From: Scylla paramamosain
Taxonomy: Eukaryota > Arthropoda > Malacostraca > Decapoda > Portunidae
Assembly (NCBI RefSeq): GCF_035594125.1
Contig: NC_087157.1
Coordinates: 7,753,501 to 7,817,500 of the forward strand
DNA length: 64,000 bases
Direction: 5' to 3'
Shown here: positions 1 to 15,655 of the stretch, piece by piece
Layout of the letters: each line of letters opens with the position of its first letter
How positions within the stretch are numbered: position 1 is the first letter of the stretch
The notes under the pieces: generated by a model
Told to the model about the DNA's origin: nothing
The model's input: only the letters and a program-made list of their open reading frames with translations
The model's database searches: none
Translations under genes and position numbers: made by a program

Positions 1-485
1 CTGTGAAAATTCAACAGTTAAATCATGTCTCTTGTGTTTCATGCTAATTATACACTACATGCTAGTACATTTGCACTGATTAACAATTTGGAAAGGAGCA
101 ATCTTTCCTTGGATCGAATTGACTAATGAAAATTTGGTTGTTTGTGCAGTGCAGTGCAGTTTGTACTTGTCATAGAAGAGAAGTGTGGATGAATATCTGT
201 ACCTTCTTTATCCTTATGGAGCAGTCACGTTGCTGGGCAGGTTTGAACTCTTTCACTAGTAATGGTGAGGACTTCTTATCAAAGAAGTTATATCCCAACT
301 CCAGAAAGTACCAGCGGCATGCATGCACCTGGCTTTTCATCTGCAGGAGGAAAAGTGTCATATTACTATCAGCAGCATTTGTTTTAAACAAAAACAGTAC
401 ACCATATTTTCAGAAAGACCAACATTTTAGAGAGAAAAGCCACACCATGAATTAATCAAATGCATTGTTTCCACATACGATCCTA

Positions 486-576
<91 letters not shown>

Positions 577-672
577 TCTGCTTATTTGGTTAGTGAGGGG
601 AAGAGGTTAACTGTTTATATCAAGAAATGCCTAGCATGGAGGCGAGATTTGGGCGGACAAAAGCATCCATAC
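1..672. other. No gene seen; (GT)n microsatellite
   Basis: I see no supported coding sequence here. A (GT)n run of about 85 bp occupies roughly 489-574, and the rest is AT-rich unique-looking DNA. The short open frames have no recognisable domain and no splice context. Confidence 0.6.
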
Positions 673-794
673 CAAACACTTGAGGATGGCCTGCTCCCCC
701 TCAGGCACGGTGGTGTTGGTGGGGTGTAGGCTGAACTCGGAGGTGGACGAAGGTTCCCCGCGTAACTGGCAGTGCGACAGCCTTGCGAACCACA
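673..794 (-). CDS. Candidate exon of an immunoglobulin-domain protein (partial)
   Basis: On the minus strand a strong pyrimidine-rich acceptor (ttttttctttccag) precedes an open 122-nt segment that ends at a possible donor (TTG|gtatgg). The decoded text includes the stretch EFSLHPTNTTVPEGEQAILK followed by a Cys. This is the usual start of an Ig-like domain: beta strand, a V/T-x-EGE turn, then the first disulfide cysteine of strand B. NTT is a possible N-glycosylation site. The exon starts in phase 1, the common phase for Ig exons, and ends in phase 0 if the donor is right. Family knowledge suggests a cell-adhesion or receptor protein of the nephrin/Kirre/Dscam type, but which one cannot be said. 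The rest of the gene would lie beyond the left edge or in unrecognised exons. A chance open frame is possible because the donor is not a perfect match. Confidence 0.5.
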
Positions 795-2937
795 CTGGAA
801 AGAAAAAACGTATATATTTCACCAGTCCTGTTTTAATGTTGACACATTTCTTGCTTTATTGGTTAACCTAATAGGTGATATTCATCATTTGTGTTTATTT
901 GGTATTTTTGATCTGGTTGTAGAAACAACTTGTGATAAACACATAGTTGACGAAAGCATCTAAATCCTGTAGTCACAAGCGTAGTTTCCCATGATCTAAA
1001 TTGTTGATTAAAATAACAGTCACCGCCATACAGCACCACTCATCCGCGAAAGGCATGTGAAATCCAAGAGGTTAACACACACACACACACACACACACAT
1101 ATGGAGACAGGACAGCACGAGCATAGCTCTTTTCCTGTAAAACACAACTAGGTAAACACACACACACACACACATACAGGTACGTGCGTCGGTGAAAAGA
1201 TCATGGTGTAAGTGGGTAGCGGTGCGGGGGCTGAGTCAGCGAGGCTCAGGTGAGTAAGAGGTAGTGTATGCAGCCTTCCGGTATACTCGTATAGGTGCCC
1301 GAGGGAGGGCTGCTGGTGCTGCCACTCTTTCTCGCAGCATCACCGGTGTATTCATGAAGCATCAGCTGCGTGATGCTGATGGGGCGTCTTATTTTCCCTT
1401 CGTATTATGCTGCGAATGACAAATTTTCCCATGTAACTGTAGAAACGTATTTTAGGTCCGTGTCAGTTTACAGGTTTCAGTGCAGTTATTTATACAAGCT
1501 TACTGTAGTTCTGATTTGGTTTAAACTGAATAGGTTGATAAGTTGATTGATTCAGCTTTCTTACAGCCATGCGTGCTGGCGTTATTGCTACAGTACACCT
1601 AACTACTTACCAGCGTATAAACTACTAAGTAATTTAATTTAACGCCTTAACGTAACATTGTTGTTACCTGGAGAAATATCTCACCTTGTATATCACCTGT
1701 GTTATATTCGTGCATTATGTGTGCCCGCGTGTATGTGTGTTTCACTGTGGGTGAACTGGTTTTGGATGCCCGGTGGATGACGCATTGGTGAGTCATGCCT
1801 CGTAGGTTCTCAGGCAGTAACCCTGAACTTCTCACACGACCTCAAGGGAATACTGAAACCACTACAGCGTTAACATAGATCATGCACACAGACCCAATCT
1901 CTATTTTGCCTTCCTACCTCAACTGAAAGAACAATTTATCCCGATTTACAAAACCTGCCGTAAAATAAATAAATAAAAATAAAAATAAAAGAAATAATCC
2001 CTCCCTTTCTCCCATGAGCGTGCCGCCACACCGCTGCCAGACGCCCAGTTGTGGAACGTATCGCTGCGGGTTACGGGTTCCTGAGGTTGATTACTGCCTA
2101 ATCTTTGAACTCCTGGCACGCGTCATGATGTCAAGAAAATGAAACACTGAAACGTTTAATTGCCTTTGAATCTTGACTGTTTTAAGGAAAACTGTGTTGT
2201 AAACCTGTCTGGGTACTCAGACACAACCTATTCTATTCCTCTTTGCTAGGTTATTTATATCATCATTCGAAGACTAGGCATGAGAGGGTTTCGTAAGTAT
2301 CCACACACACCAGCAATGTTGAGTGTCTCGTGTATGTGAGCTCCAGACAATGGAGTGCATGGAGCGCCGCGACCTGGACTCTGCCCCTCTCCAGTCCAGG
2401 AATTTCCGCCGCGGAAGTTGACTAACACGGATTGAGAAAAGAGGAGGTGGGACTCAATGGGGAGGATGGGGTGGTGGTGGAAGAAGGAAAGGCGGTGTGT
2501 CGCACGGAGTTTTATAAATATTGACAAAAAACTGCCTCGTTAGTTTACTTGCTCAGTTATCGTGGTGTGGGATCCGCTTGTCGTTGCTTCATGCCACGTG
2601 CTCACCTGTATAGCCTTGGCCAGAAGCTGATTAACATTCTTCAGTCACTTCCATTGTTTAGTGTTTTCCCTCAAGCACACTGACCTGCTAACAATCTTAA
2701 GCCTGAAAAGTGGTGGATTCTTAACAGATTCCCTGCTGAGGGTTCCAGATTGAGGGAAGACTGTACACAGTGAGAGTGAGCATGGTATGTTTCTCAACTT
2801 CTTAGCTCGTGTTACTTGTTCACCTCATCCCTTCACCATCAACACACTCCACTCACCCTCTTCAAGCTTTTACTCACCCATCTCATTGTTTATTCTTGCT
2901 TCATTTTCCTCTCTGTACCTAATTCTGTCCTATCTTA

Positions 2938-3000
<63 letters not shown>

Positions 3001-3834
3001 CGTTGTTGTTGTTATTGTTGCTGTTGTACCATCATCACTTTTGTCTTGCGTACTACTGCCTACTCTTCATAACCTCTCACCTTTTTGCTCCCTGATCCTG
3101 TCGCAACCTCTTTTCCCTTTCCTCTTCGCCCCCCACCCCCACCCCTTACATCCCCCTGCTACTGCAACACCTGATCGATCCTGCACGGTGCATTGTGGGT
3201 ACCTCCACCTCCTCCTCTCCCTCTTTTTTCTTACACCACTGCACCTCCACGTTCCCCTCCACCGCTGTCTTATTGATTTGATGTAGGGATGTATTTTACT
3301 TGCCCCAGCTTAGATTGTCACTCACTTCTATTTAAAATTCGCTGCGTTATGTTGTCCTGTATGTATGTATGACTATTTTTTCATGTTTGCATATTCATGG
3401 TTGCGGCAACTCGGCCCATTGATGTTTATTGTTGTTTATTTGCGTACATTGTTGTGATCGCCGTTGTTCTGGTTGTCTCACCTGTCATGCAGTTTTTATT
3501 CCGCGTGCCGTGCCATTCGTTTTCATAAAATCAGTTCGTAGAATCCACGTCGCATGGCAGTTTCTGGGAGAGTGTTAATTTAGTTTTTGTATTATTATTA
3601 TTATTTTTTTTTTTATTTCCTGTCTACAGTTACACGACACTGTGATATAGCCGTGTAGGGTGATATGCTTGTTTTATACTTTCTTTCGTTATCTCTGCAC
3701 AAAACAAAAAGGAAGATGCCAAGTCGATTTGTACCGACAGTGGAAGGGATTCGGTGGCGGGCGGATTCAGTCTTCCTCTGCACACTTGGATGCCCTCCAG
3801 TCCAGGCTAATGATGGCGCCAGACTCTCTCTCTT

Positions 3835-3902
<68 letters not shown>

Positions 3903-4727
3903 TCTCCTCTCTGGATCCACTTTTCCCTCTTAATGGGGGATGACTTCATTTCCTCTTTCTTCAGAACTAATTTTCTCCTCCAGCAACTTTACCCGCTCCT
4001 ACATTTACATTTGCTGTCTTATTTTCTGATCGACCGCCAATCTCCCGGAAATCTCACCACCGGCCACACTCTCTTTAGCCATTCTTCGGGGGTTCATAGT
4101 CTTACATTGCTGGTAGTCATAAGCCCTTAGTCCTGGTAGGAGTAGTATTGATTGAGCTGCTGACCTGGTGTCGTGCTTTCGTCTACTTGAGGCGGCTGGC
4201 ATGGACCCAATCTCACCATGACCTTGGAATAACAACGTTCCCGACAACGCCCACCAGATATTTCGCGTGTGGATTAGTGCAGTGACCTTGGAGTTTCTTT
4301 CCTGTGACGTACGTGCCTGCCTACCTACCTACATTCATACACCGTCGCCATGATGCGTGTATTCCTGCGTGGGTGTGGGACGGGAAGGCTCCTGTTGCCG
4401 TGCCTGGACAAATAAGTGCGTCTGTCTGGCTGGCCCCCCTGCAGACATCCGGGCGCCGCTAAATGAGGACATAAGTTTGATTTTCCTCCATCTTTCCCTG
4501 ACATTTCACCCGCAGCTGTTCTTACTTTTTTTTCTAATTATAAACATTCTCCTTTCTCTCTCTCTTTTTTTTCTTTTTTTTTCAGCGTGTCGTGTTTCAA
4601 AGAGAGCCTTCTTGTGTGGTCTTTACGTCCACCCGCATTGTATTTCCACCCACGCCTGTATAGCATCTACAGGAAAATTATGATACTGCACATATACAAC
4701 TTTTCACATGAGTGGCACCTGAATGGG

Positions 4728-4761
<34 letters not shown>

Positions 4762-5883
4762 GCCGGTGCCCCTATTGCTTAAAGACTTCTATGTCAGATA
4801 TTGTCATGTTTTCAGTGGTACGTTAGCGAGAGAAGGCTGGTAGATACGTAAACAGTGGGCTGACTTTCCGTACCACTGCAGGTCATCGATTTTAGCATTA
4901 CGTTGTTATTATTGACCTATTTTTACAGGATTGAGTCAAACTCCTCGTACCTGTTTTCCTTTTTCTAATTCAGTTATCTTTCCTTTTAATTTATATGTAT
5001 TATTTGCACTTAGTCTTTCTTCCGGCAGTGCATTCAGTGTTACTAAGATTCTTATGATAATTTATTTTCCTTATAAGACTGAATGAGGAAGATGTGCAAC
5101 TTAGATTTATGGCATGGAGGAAGAGGAAGATACACAAGTTCATTGATAACTTCCAAATGTCGTGGTGGTGTGGGGTGGGGGGGAGGACGGGATGGCAGGG
5201 CTGGGGGCTAGGACGAGGAAGTAGCTGCCGGAACGAGGAAGGTCACGTGGGGTGTATCGTGTCCCCGAGAGCCTTTAAATGGTGTGGGGGTACTACTGCA
5301 GGCACGTCCACTGAGGCTGCACAGGCACATGGCGGAACAGGAAAAAGAATACCAGGAACTAGTCTGGCGTGTTACATGTTGCTTGAGTTAGGATGTGTGT
5401 AATGTAAATGAATTAATGAAGGCTGACTTGAAGGTAAAAACACGTGGTTGAATATCACTTAAAAGATGGGAGGAAATATAAGTAAATGTTGTAAAAATAG
5501 AGGTAAATATAAACTCGTTTTAAAGACGGGAATAAGTAACATAATGCCTGTTTTAGAAACCAAATAAAAGACCACATTACACCATTGTAAGGATGGAAAT
5601 AAGCAAACGGACAGTCTTTCGAAAACGGAAATAAGTTGATGAATACCGTTTCAAAGATAAAAATAAGTAAAAGATAAGTATGTACATATGGTTTTAAAGA
5701 TGGGAAGTAAAGTACGAGTAAAAGTACGAGTAAAGTAAAGTGCTCGTAATGTCCTTGTAAAGTGATGAACCCGCTGAAATAGTCTGGGCTAACTATGATT
5801 TACTTTCTCCTCTGTATTATGACCTCGCAAATTTTGTGTATGAAGATGATCATATCATATTTAAATATAGTTTCGGCTGGAAG

Positions 5884-5971
<88 letters not shown>

Positions 5972-6098
5972 GGAGCAGCACTTGTGTGGAATCTTTTTTT
6001 TTTTTATCATTAACTATTTTAAGTACTATATGCTTCTCTCATCTGCGTATATAAGATAGCTTCAGCCTGAAGTGTTCTACGGAAGAAGAAGAGGAAGA

Positions 6099-6169
<71 letters not shown>

Positions 6170-6254
6170 AGGGGTGTCAGGTGTGGTGGTTTTCGAGCAA
6201 CAGGACCTCCAGATTAGCACGCAACATCCTACGGAGAAATCCTTGTATGCCATC
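795..6254. other. Gene-free, simple-repeat-rich stretch
   Basis: No exon could be supported on either strand. The simple repeats I see are (AC)n at about 1074-1100 and 1156-1173, (ATT)n passing into (GTT)n at 2938-3027, (CT)n/(AC)n at 3826-3900, a poly-T run at 4731-4760, a pure (CT)n of about 85 bp at 5886-5968, and (AG)n at about 6100-6161. Open frames across these are repeat translations. Confidence 0.6.
5886..5968. repeat. (CT)n microsatellite
   Basis: An uninterrupted dinucleotide tract. A complementary (AG)n tract follows at about 6100-6161, so the two could pair as an imperfect inverted repeat about 130 bp apart. Confidence 0.9.
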
Positions 6255-6260
6255 AAACAG

Positions 6261-6344
6261 TGACGTCACGGGTGGGAGAGGCGAGAGTGCGGATTGGACA
6301 AACGGCACTGTGACGTCAAAAGTAAGAGAGAGTTGGCCAATTGG
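6261..6344. promoter_or_regulatory. Paired CRE sites with CCAAT boxes, promoter-like
   Basis: Two perfect CRE palindromes TGACGTCA lie at 6261-6268 and 6311-6318, 50 bp apart. They are accompanied by an inverted CCAAT box (gattgg, 6292-6297) and a symmetrical ggccaattgg element (6335-6344). CRE plus CCAAT is a familiar proximal-promoter combination bound by CREB/ATF and NF-Y. No adjacent coding exon was recognised, so the gene it would serve is unknown. A noncoding first exon of a gene whose coding part lies farther away is possible. Confidence 0.4.
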
Positions 6345-6887
6345 ATCTCACCGCCGGATGAAGTCACCACCGTGGATGTTGTGAAAGGGTGTTGTTTTGT
6401 TTTCACAGCACGTTCTCTCTCTCGCTGGTGTCTTGACGAAATGGTTATAATTGGAGTAAGGCGAATAGCGATACCCAGGATGCACTGAAGATTTGTGGCT
6501 GAAATACTGATGTTTGGTTAATCTTTCCATCTCCAGTCCTTCCCTTCCCTGACCCGGATTCATAAGAAAACTGAGATGTGTTAGATCAACACGTAGGCTG
6601 AAGGAGTGGGTGTCGGGGGCGCTTGGAGGCCATTGGCAGGCTGGTTGCTTTGGGTTCGTAGCGCATACCTAACGGCATACCTTGTTTAGAAAGTTGTCCC
6701 TGTACCTCACTGCAGAATACGCAGTTACATTTCTTTCCTAGTAAATTAAAGTTTTTTTGCGCATATTACGTATTGGTGTATTAATCATGTTTAGATTTTC
6801 TTTGTCTTGTATTTCCTGTATTTTCGTTGCTTCGTGTTTTTTTTTTCTTCGTTTGGTGGCGTGTTTATAAATAGAGTCGTATTATTC

Positions 6888-6959
<72 letters not shown>

Positions 6960-7553
6960 CGGTTAAAAAGGTGAGGTGTTTATAATTCTAAAGTTACGTG
7001 TTCATGCATCAGCATGTGCCTAGGTGTGCTTCCTCGAGTGACTGTCGGTGTTCATACTGAAGACCTCGAAGGGCCGTGACGGAATGCGCCTAAGAAGAGC
7101 GTTTAACCTTCGTTCAACCCTCCCTTCCTAACCAACAACAAATAAAATAAAAACAAGTAAATAAATAATAAATAAGTGTAAAAAATACCATACAGGCCTC
7201 ATCATAACAAACAATAATCATGATGTAGAAATTAACTAAAGTAGGGCTCGCGTGTAGGGGGCGTGGCTCCCTCTCAGTGTCCCAGCCGCCCCTCATCCCT
7301 CCTGGCTGCGATGGTGGGGAATTCCAGAGCGAGGGATTGGGAGGCGGGTAGGGTGGCGGAGCGCGGCCAGAGCGAAATGGGTGCAGGTGTAAAATATCCT
7401 CAATAAATGGAAATTGGTGTGTTATGAGATGAGTAGGAGGAGAAGGAGGAGGGGAGGGCGAGGGTGCGTCATGGCAGCGTGGTGTGTGAGGTGTGTCGTG
7501 GAGGCGCGGTTACGTCATCATGATATCAAAACTAATGTCCTAAAGGCACGGAG

Positions 7554-7599
<46 letters not shown>

Positions 7600-7641
7600 G
7601 TGGCTAAAAATGTATACAAATGTAGATAAATAGATAGATAG

Positions 7642-7711
<70 letters not shown>

Positions 7712-8976
7712 ATAGATATACTAAATATCGTTTAAGTCATATGCGTTTATATATAGATAATGAATGAGTTAAGAAATGAATTAAGGGGACAAGGAAATGT
7801 AGCTAGATCGATATACTAGCGATACCAACCTGTCAGTATCAAAATGCATGTGTAATTCAAAATGGAGGTCATCTTGGGTCAGGGGAAGGTCACAGGCACG
7901 TAAAGTATCACGCTGTGGTTGGTTTGGAGGGGGAGGGCACCCGTGTATTGATGGGTGTTGTAGGTGTAGATGCGGTGCTGTGTGTCCAGGCAGACAGCCC
8001 TCCCAGCCCCGGGTCTTGCTGGCTCATTGACACACACCACTGCAACTTGGGGCTCTTATGGCGTATGCAAGTGAAGAGCTTCACAGTTCCGTTCTTTTGT
8101 CGCGAATTTGTCATTCAGTGCTTTGTCACTCAGAGTTTTTAAAATTGTTCTCACAACACTACAGTTATTGTTTAGGCGTGCGGTACGTGAAAATGTGATT
8201 ATTTGTAAGTTCAATTAAACTTGATTTGTGTAACACTTTGCGGCTCACGCGAGGAGCGAGAGAAGAGCTGAAGACATCCAACACACACCACGACCAGCGC
8301 GGCACTGATCGGCGCTCGCCGCTCGCGTTCGCTCAGGCACCGTCAACCTCAGCCTGGGTGAGCACTACATTCAGATCGTCTCGTCCCGCGCTCCCCTCTC
8401 CCGCTGTGATGATAGAGCTTCGTGAATCACTATTATGTTTCTCTACTTTTGGTGTTCTTACGTGTAAAGCTCAAGATTTAATAAATAATTTGAGAAATAG
8501 GAGGCAGAAGAGATAAGCGCAATTTGGAAGAATGCTAGGAAAGGTTGTGGGCAGCACCACCCAGCATCCGAAAGGTTGTGGGAAGCGAGCGAAGCGTTCA
8601 GCGGTCCAGGGAGCTTATGTGACTCACCGTTGGGCGGGGGTTCCTGGAATTTCCGGAGGAGAGTATCGCGGAGGAGTTATGACGTCACTTGTCGCTAGGC
8701 TCCTGCGGGCATTGAGTTTGCGTATCGGGCATCACAGCCGTGCTTATGCCCACCCTAGCCACTGAACGTAGAGTGGACATGGCGTGCTTGTCAGACTGCT
8801 GCTCTGGATGGCGTCCTTCGTAGCGGCCCGATCCTGAAGCAGAGTTGATGGCTGTCCTGCAGTGTCCCGCCACGGATGTTAGGCAGGCGTTCTGTCATAT
8901 TTCAGGTGCCATTTACGAGTACATTCCTTGCGTACTTCACACACACACACACACACACACACACGAGACAGCTGAT

Positions 8977-9044
<68 letters not shown>

Positions 9045-9059
9045 CGTGCGCGCGCGCGC

Positions 9060-9099
<40 letters not shown>

Positions 9100-9553
9100 G
9101 CACTATTAAACCAGCTTTATAGTATTGCGTAAGAGTAAAGTTATCCAGCACTTAAAGAGACCCTGGTATTATAGATGGTGGGTGACCATGACAGGGCGTG
9201 TGACCTCTCCTTGCTGGCATCCTCCGCTGGCCTCCGCCCACCCCCTCCCTGAGCCTCTGTGAATGAATGAATGGGTTGCGGGGTGGGGAGGCGGGGTAGA
9301 GGGACGTTGGGGGATAGTGGAGGAGGAATAAGCATTTCGTGGAATCGCAAACTCTGTAGCTGGAATTCTCCAAACACAACTGTTGCTATCAGTACTGGGT
9401 GACCTCCTGGGTCGTGATACCTGTTGCCTGTGGTGGTGGTGGTGGTGGTGGTGGTGTAGCTGTTTTTTGATGTACTACTCTAAGTATTTTTCTTCCTATT
9501 TCTTAAGTGATGTTAAGTGATACTCATTGATATTCTTGGTAGTAGTGCCAGGT
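6345..9553. other. Gene-free stretch with many microsatellites
   Basis: No coding exon is supported. Repeats include (TG)n at 6891-6957, (CT)n at 7556-7596, (AC)n at 7643-7708, (AC)n at 8936-8964, then (TG)n at 8980-9040 running into an alternating (GTGC)/(GC)n purine-pyrimidine tract to about 9102, and (TGG)n at 9429-9455. The last dinucleotide block is strongly Z-DNA-prone in composition. Confidence 0.6.
8230..8420 (+). promoter_or_regulatory. CpG-rich segment with a good splice donor, possible noncoding first exon
   Basis: This short stretch is clearly richer in CpG than its surroundings, with several gcgc/cgcg clusters. It contains a good donor context (CAGCCTGG|GTGAGC near 8357). No open frame with recognisable sequence precedes the donor. 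A perfect TGACGTCA follows at 8680-8687. It could be a promoter plus an untranslated first exon of a downstream plus-strand gene such as SNF8, but nothing in the sequence proves that link. Confidence 0.2.
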
Positions 9554-12332
<2,779 letters not shown>

Positions 12333-12333
12333 T

Positions 12334-12408
12334 TTGCAGGGGCTGTCACATGTAGGCCTGACGTCTTTTCGCAACTTACCTTATTCTGTCTTCTTATGTC
12401 ATGTCCTT
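12334..12408 (+). mobile_element. 3'-terminal fragment of a LINE (same family as 15.65-16.12 kb)
   Basis: The segment (caggggctg, then catgtaggcctga, then ttcttatgt) aligns by eye with the 3' end of the LINE fragment on the minus strand at 15.65-15.73 kb, which reads cagggactg, acgtgtaggtctg and ttcttatgttc. It is a 5'-truncated remnant of the tail only, with no coding part. It lies directly between an (ATT)n array and a (CTT)n array. Confidence 0.5.
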
Positions 12409-12417
12409 TTTTTCCTT

Positions 12418-12438
12418 CGTCTTCTTCTTCTTCTTCTT

Positions 12439-12469
<31 letters not shown>

Positions 12470-12713
12470 AATATGAAGTACGAAGAAATCTCTAGTTTTT
12501 TTTCTCTCAAATTTATCAGTTACGTAGCATTAGAAAGAAAGAAAAATTAGGAACGATGTAATATTTTTTGGAATTGCATACCTGCTTAGAAACTTCCTCC
12601 TTCACGCACATGTACCAAGTCAGTGAGCATAACCGAAAAAGAAAAGAAAACGGAGATGATCCATTTGGCAAATTTTATTGTCTGCAGCAAGAGAAAACGT
12701 AATATTGCTGTAG

Positions 12714-12804
<91 letters not shown>

Positions 12805-12965
12805 GCATTTCTTCCATATTCTCTCTTACCTTTTTATCTTTAGTACCTTTCCATTTACTATGAACAGCTTTTCCCTTCACAATTTTACTCCTGTCATCCT
12901 ATAAACCGGGTTTTCAAGTATCAGATTAGTATTTAAAAGAGGGAATGAAGAAGAAGAAGAAGAAG

Positions 12966-13039
<74 letters not shown>

Positions 13040-13040
13040 G
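12418..13040. repeat. (CTT)n, (CT)n and (GAA)/(GA)n microsatellites
   Basis: (CTT)n lies at 12419-12468, a pure (CT)n at 12715-12800, and (GAA)n running into (GA)n at 12948-13036. The opposite-strand (CT) and (GA) blocks are about 160 bp apart and could pair. No gene is supported. Confidence 0.85.
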
Positions 13041-13318
13041 TAAAGCAAGGAAAACGGATAAAGGCTGACAGTTGTTGTAGGGGCTGTGAGGGTGGTGCTT
13101 GGGTGGCAGGAGTGACGGGCCTCCCCCTTGTTTCCCAGCCTGGGGTTGGGCGGGGTGGGGGGTGGCGCCTCTTGTCCCCTTTAACTGGGCTTTCCTGTGA
13201 GACATACCCGTGAGATATGCCCGACCCGCGGCACCGGCAGGATGTCTGTCACCGCTGCCGCCCCCGCTGTATTGTTTTTGCTGCTATTGTTGTTAATCTT
13301 TCTTGTTCCTTGTTATTA

Positions 13319-13720
13319 CTGGTGGTGGTGCTGCTGCTGTTGCTCTTGTGGTTAGTAATGATGATAGTGGTAGTGGTTGTATTAGTTGTAGTAGTAGTAG
13401 TAGTGATGGTGGTGGTATTAGTAATAGTAGATGTAGTAGTAGTTGTTGTTGTAGTAACAAAGATTTTATTTATATTTATAGAATCTTTGGTAGTAGTAGT
13501 AGTAGTAGTAGTAGTAGTGTACTAGTAGTAGTAGTATCGGTGGTCGTGGTAGTGGTGGTAGTAATAATAGCAGCAGCAGTAATAGTGGTTGTAGTACTAC
13601 TACTACTACTACTGCTACTAGTAGTAGTAGTAGTAGTAGTTGTTGTTGTTGTTGTTGTTTGTTGTTGTTGTTGTAGTAAATAATAAAAATATTAATTATG
13701 TTTATAAAATCTTTTAGTAA

Positions 13721-13761
<41 letters not shown>

Positions 13762-13762
13762 A

Positions 13763-13825
<63 letters not shown>

Positions 13826-13873
13826 CACCACCACCACCCCCCCACCATCACCACCACCACTAGCAGCAGCAGC

Positions 13874-13907
<34 letters not shown>

Positions 13908-13975
13908 TCAACAGTATCATCGGCAGCAGCAGCAATCACATCAGTAGAAGAGACGGTGGTGGTGGTGGTCGAGAT
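13319..13975. repeat. Compound triplet array (GTA/GTT/GCA/ACC/AAC)n with an internal inversion of sense
   Basis: About 650 bp is made of AGT, GTT, CAG, ACC and ACA triplets. Near 13594-13640 the array switches from ACT triplets to AGT triplets. Because these are reverse complements of each other, this makes a long hairpin-capable inverted repeat centred on actagt at about 13617-13622. Open frames here are artefacts of the period of three. Confidence 0.85.
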
Positions 13976-14033
13976 GGTTAACCAGACAACGGAGAGACAC
14001 TCAAGGCCTCCCTGTTTTTCCTTTCATGTCCAT

Positions 14034-14035
<2 letters not shown>

Positions 14036-14108
<73 letters not shown>

Positions 14109-14118
14109 GTGTGTGTTT

Positions 14119-14212
<94 letters not shown>
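14036..14212. repeat. (GT)n-(TC)n compound microsatellite
   Basis: (GT)n at 14036-14100 is followed, after a short imperfect spacer, by (TC)n at about 14122-14211. Confidence 0.9.
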
Positions 14213-14214
<2 letters not shown>

Positions 14215-14420
14215 GACCTGATTTGATAGGAGTGGAGACACGCATATAAATAAAGACAGAGAAAACTACAACGAACTGACCAACAAAGTAAAAGCTGTAG
14301 TGAACGCCATGTTGAAGCAAAATGTCAGGTGAATGCCATGGGAGAAGGGAAATGGGAGGAGTGAGAAAGGATTATGGTAATGATGACGTAAAAATAGTGG
14401 AAATGTTGAAAGTAAAGATA

Positions 14421-14421
<1 letters not shown>

Positions 14422-14454
<33 letters not shown>

Positions 14455-14521
14455 AGGAAATGCCACTACACCGCTGTGACCACATGTATGTACAGTACTT
14501 ACATGGCAGTCATACCTGGAG

Positions 14522-14586
<65 letters not shown>

Positions 14587-14880
14587 GCAACAAAATGTGC
14601 AAATAAGTGAATGTGAAATTAAGATGCATCACCTTTGTCAGAGTTATTTCATCATTTTTTTTTTCTATTTTTTTTTACTCATTTCCTCCTCCTCCTCCTC
14701 TCACCCATCCATTTAATCTCTTTGTAATTAATTTCTCTTACCGTCATCCCATTCCTCCGTATGTGTCATCTTCCTCCTCCTCCTCCTCCTCCTCCTCCTC
14801 CTCCTCCTCCTCCTCCTCCTCCTCCTCCTCCTCCTCCTCCTCCTCCTCCTCCTCCTCCTCCTCCTCCTCCTCCTTCTTCT
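14422..14880. repeat. (GA)n, (GT)n and (TCC)n microsatellites
   Basis: (GA)n lies at 14422-14446, (GT)n at 14525-14585, and a long pure (TCC)n of about 100 bp at 14770-14872. The last is a polypurine/polypyrimidine tract able to form triplex DNA. Confidence 0.85.
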
Positions 14881-15273
14881 TCTCCTTCTCTCCCTACATT
14901 ATCATTTGTTTATCGTTTCCTCATCACAACACCCTTTTTTATTTTCCCTTCCTGTTTCACTACACGTTTCCTTTTCCTCGTCTTTGTCCTCGTCTTCGTC
15001 TGCTACCACCACAAGCACCACCACACCACCACAAGCACTACTACTCCTTACCTTTTTATTGATAGCCCTTACATAATCCCCTACCTCTGCTAATATGCCT
15101 CCCTCCCATGCTTGCCTCTGCTTCCCTCTCTCCACCCCCTGCAGTTGGTGGGTAGCAGTGAGCGAGGACACGAGCGAGAGTTCCTGGTAGAGGCGGTGAC
15201 AAGCTGGTGGCACAGGAGAGATTGAACATTACTCCGCGAGGTTATTTGTTTCTGGAGTAGCCTTGTGTGTTCT

Positions 15274-15356
<83 letters not shown>

Positions 15357-15450
15357 ATATTATGTATGAATACATTTTTTCGTCTTTTTTTCTTAAAGTG
15401 TACCATAGAAGTGCCATTTTTTTTCTCTAGCTGCACGTCTTTAGAACGGA

Positions 15451-15484
<34 letters not shown>

Positions 15485-15601
15485 TGTAGTAGTAGTAGTA
15501 GTTGTACCAGTAGTAGTAAAAAAATATTATGAATAACATATTTGGTAGTAGTAATAGTGGTGATAGTGAAAAAGCAGTAGCAGCAGCAGCAGCAGCAGTA
15601 A

Positions 15602-15649
<48 letters not shown>
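14881..15649. repeat. (CT)n and (AGT)n microsatellites; no gene
   Basis: (CT)n lies at 15275-15351. (AGT)n arrays lie at 15448-15500 and at 15600-15655, with (CAG)n at about 15578-15597. No exon is supported. Confidence 0.8.

Positions 15650-15655
<6 letters not shown>

Noticed and set aside
14607..15093. Ser- or Pro-rich open frames across (TCC)n
   Set aside because: They are pure repeat translation. No start context, splice site or domain was seen.
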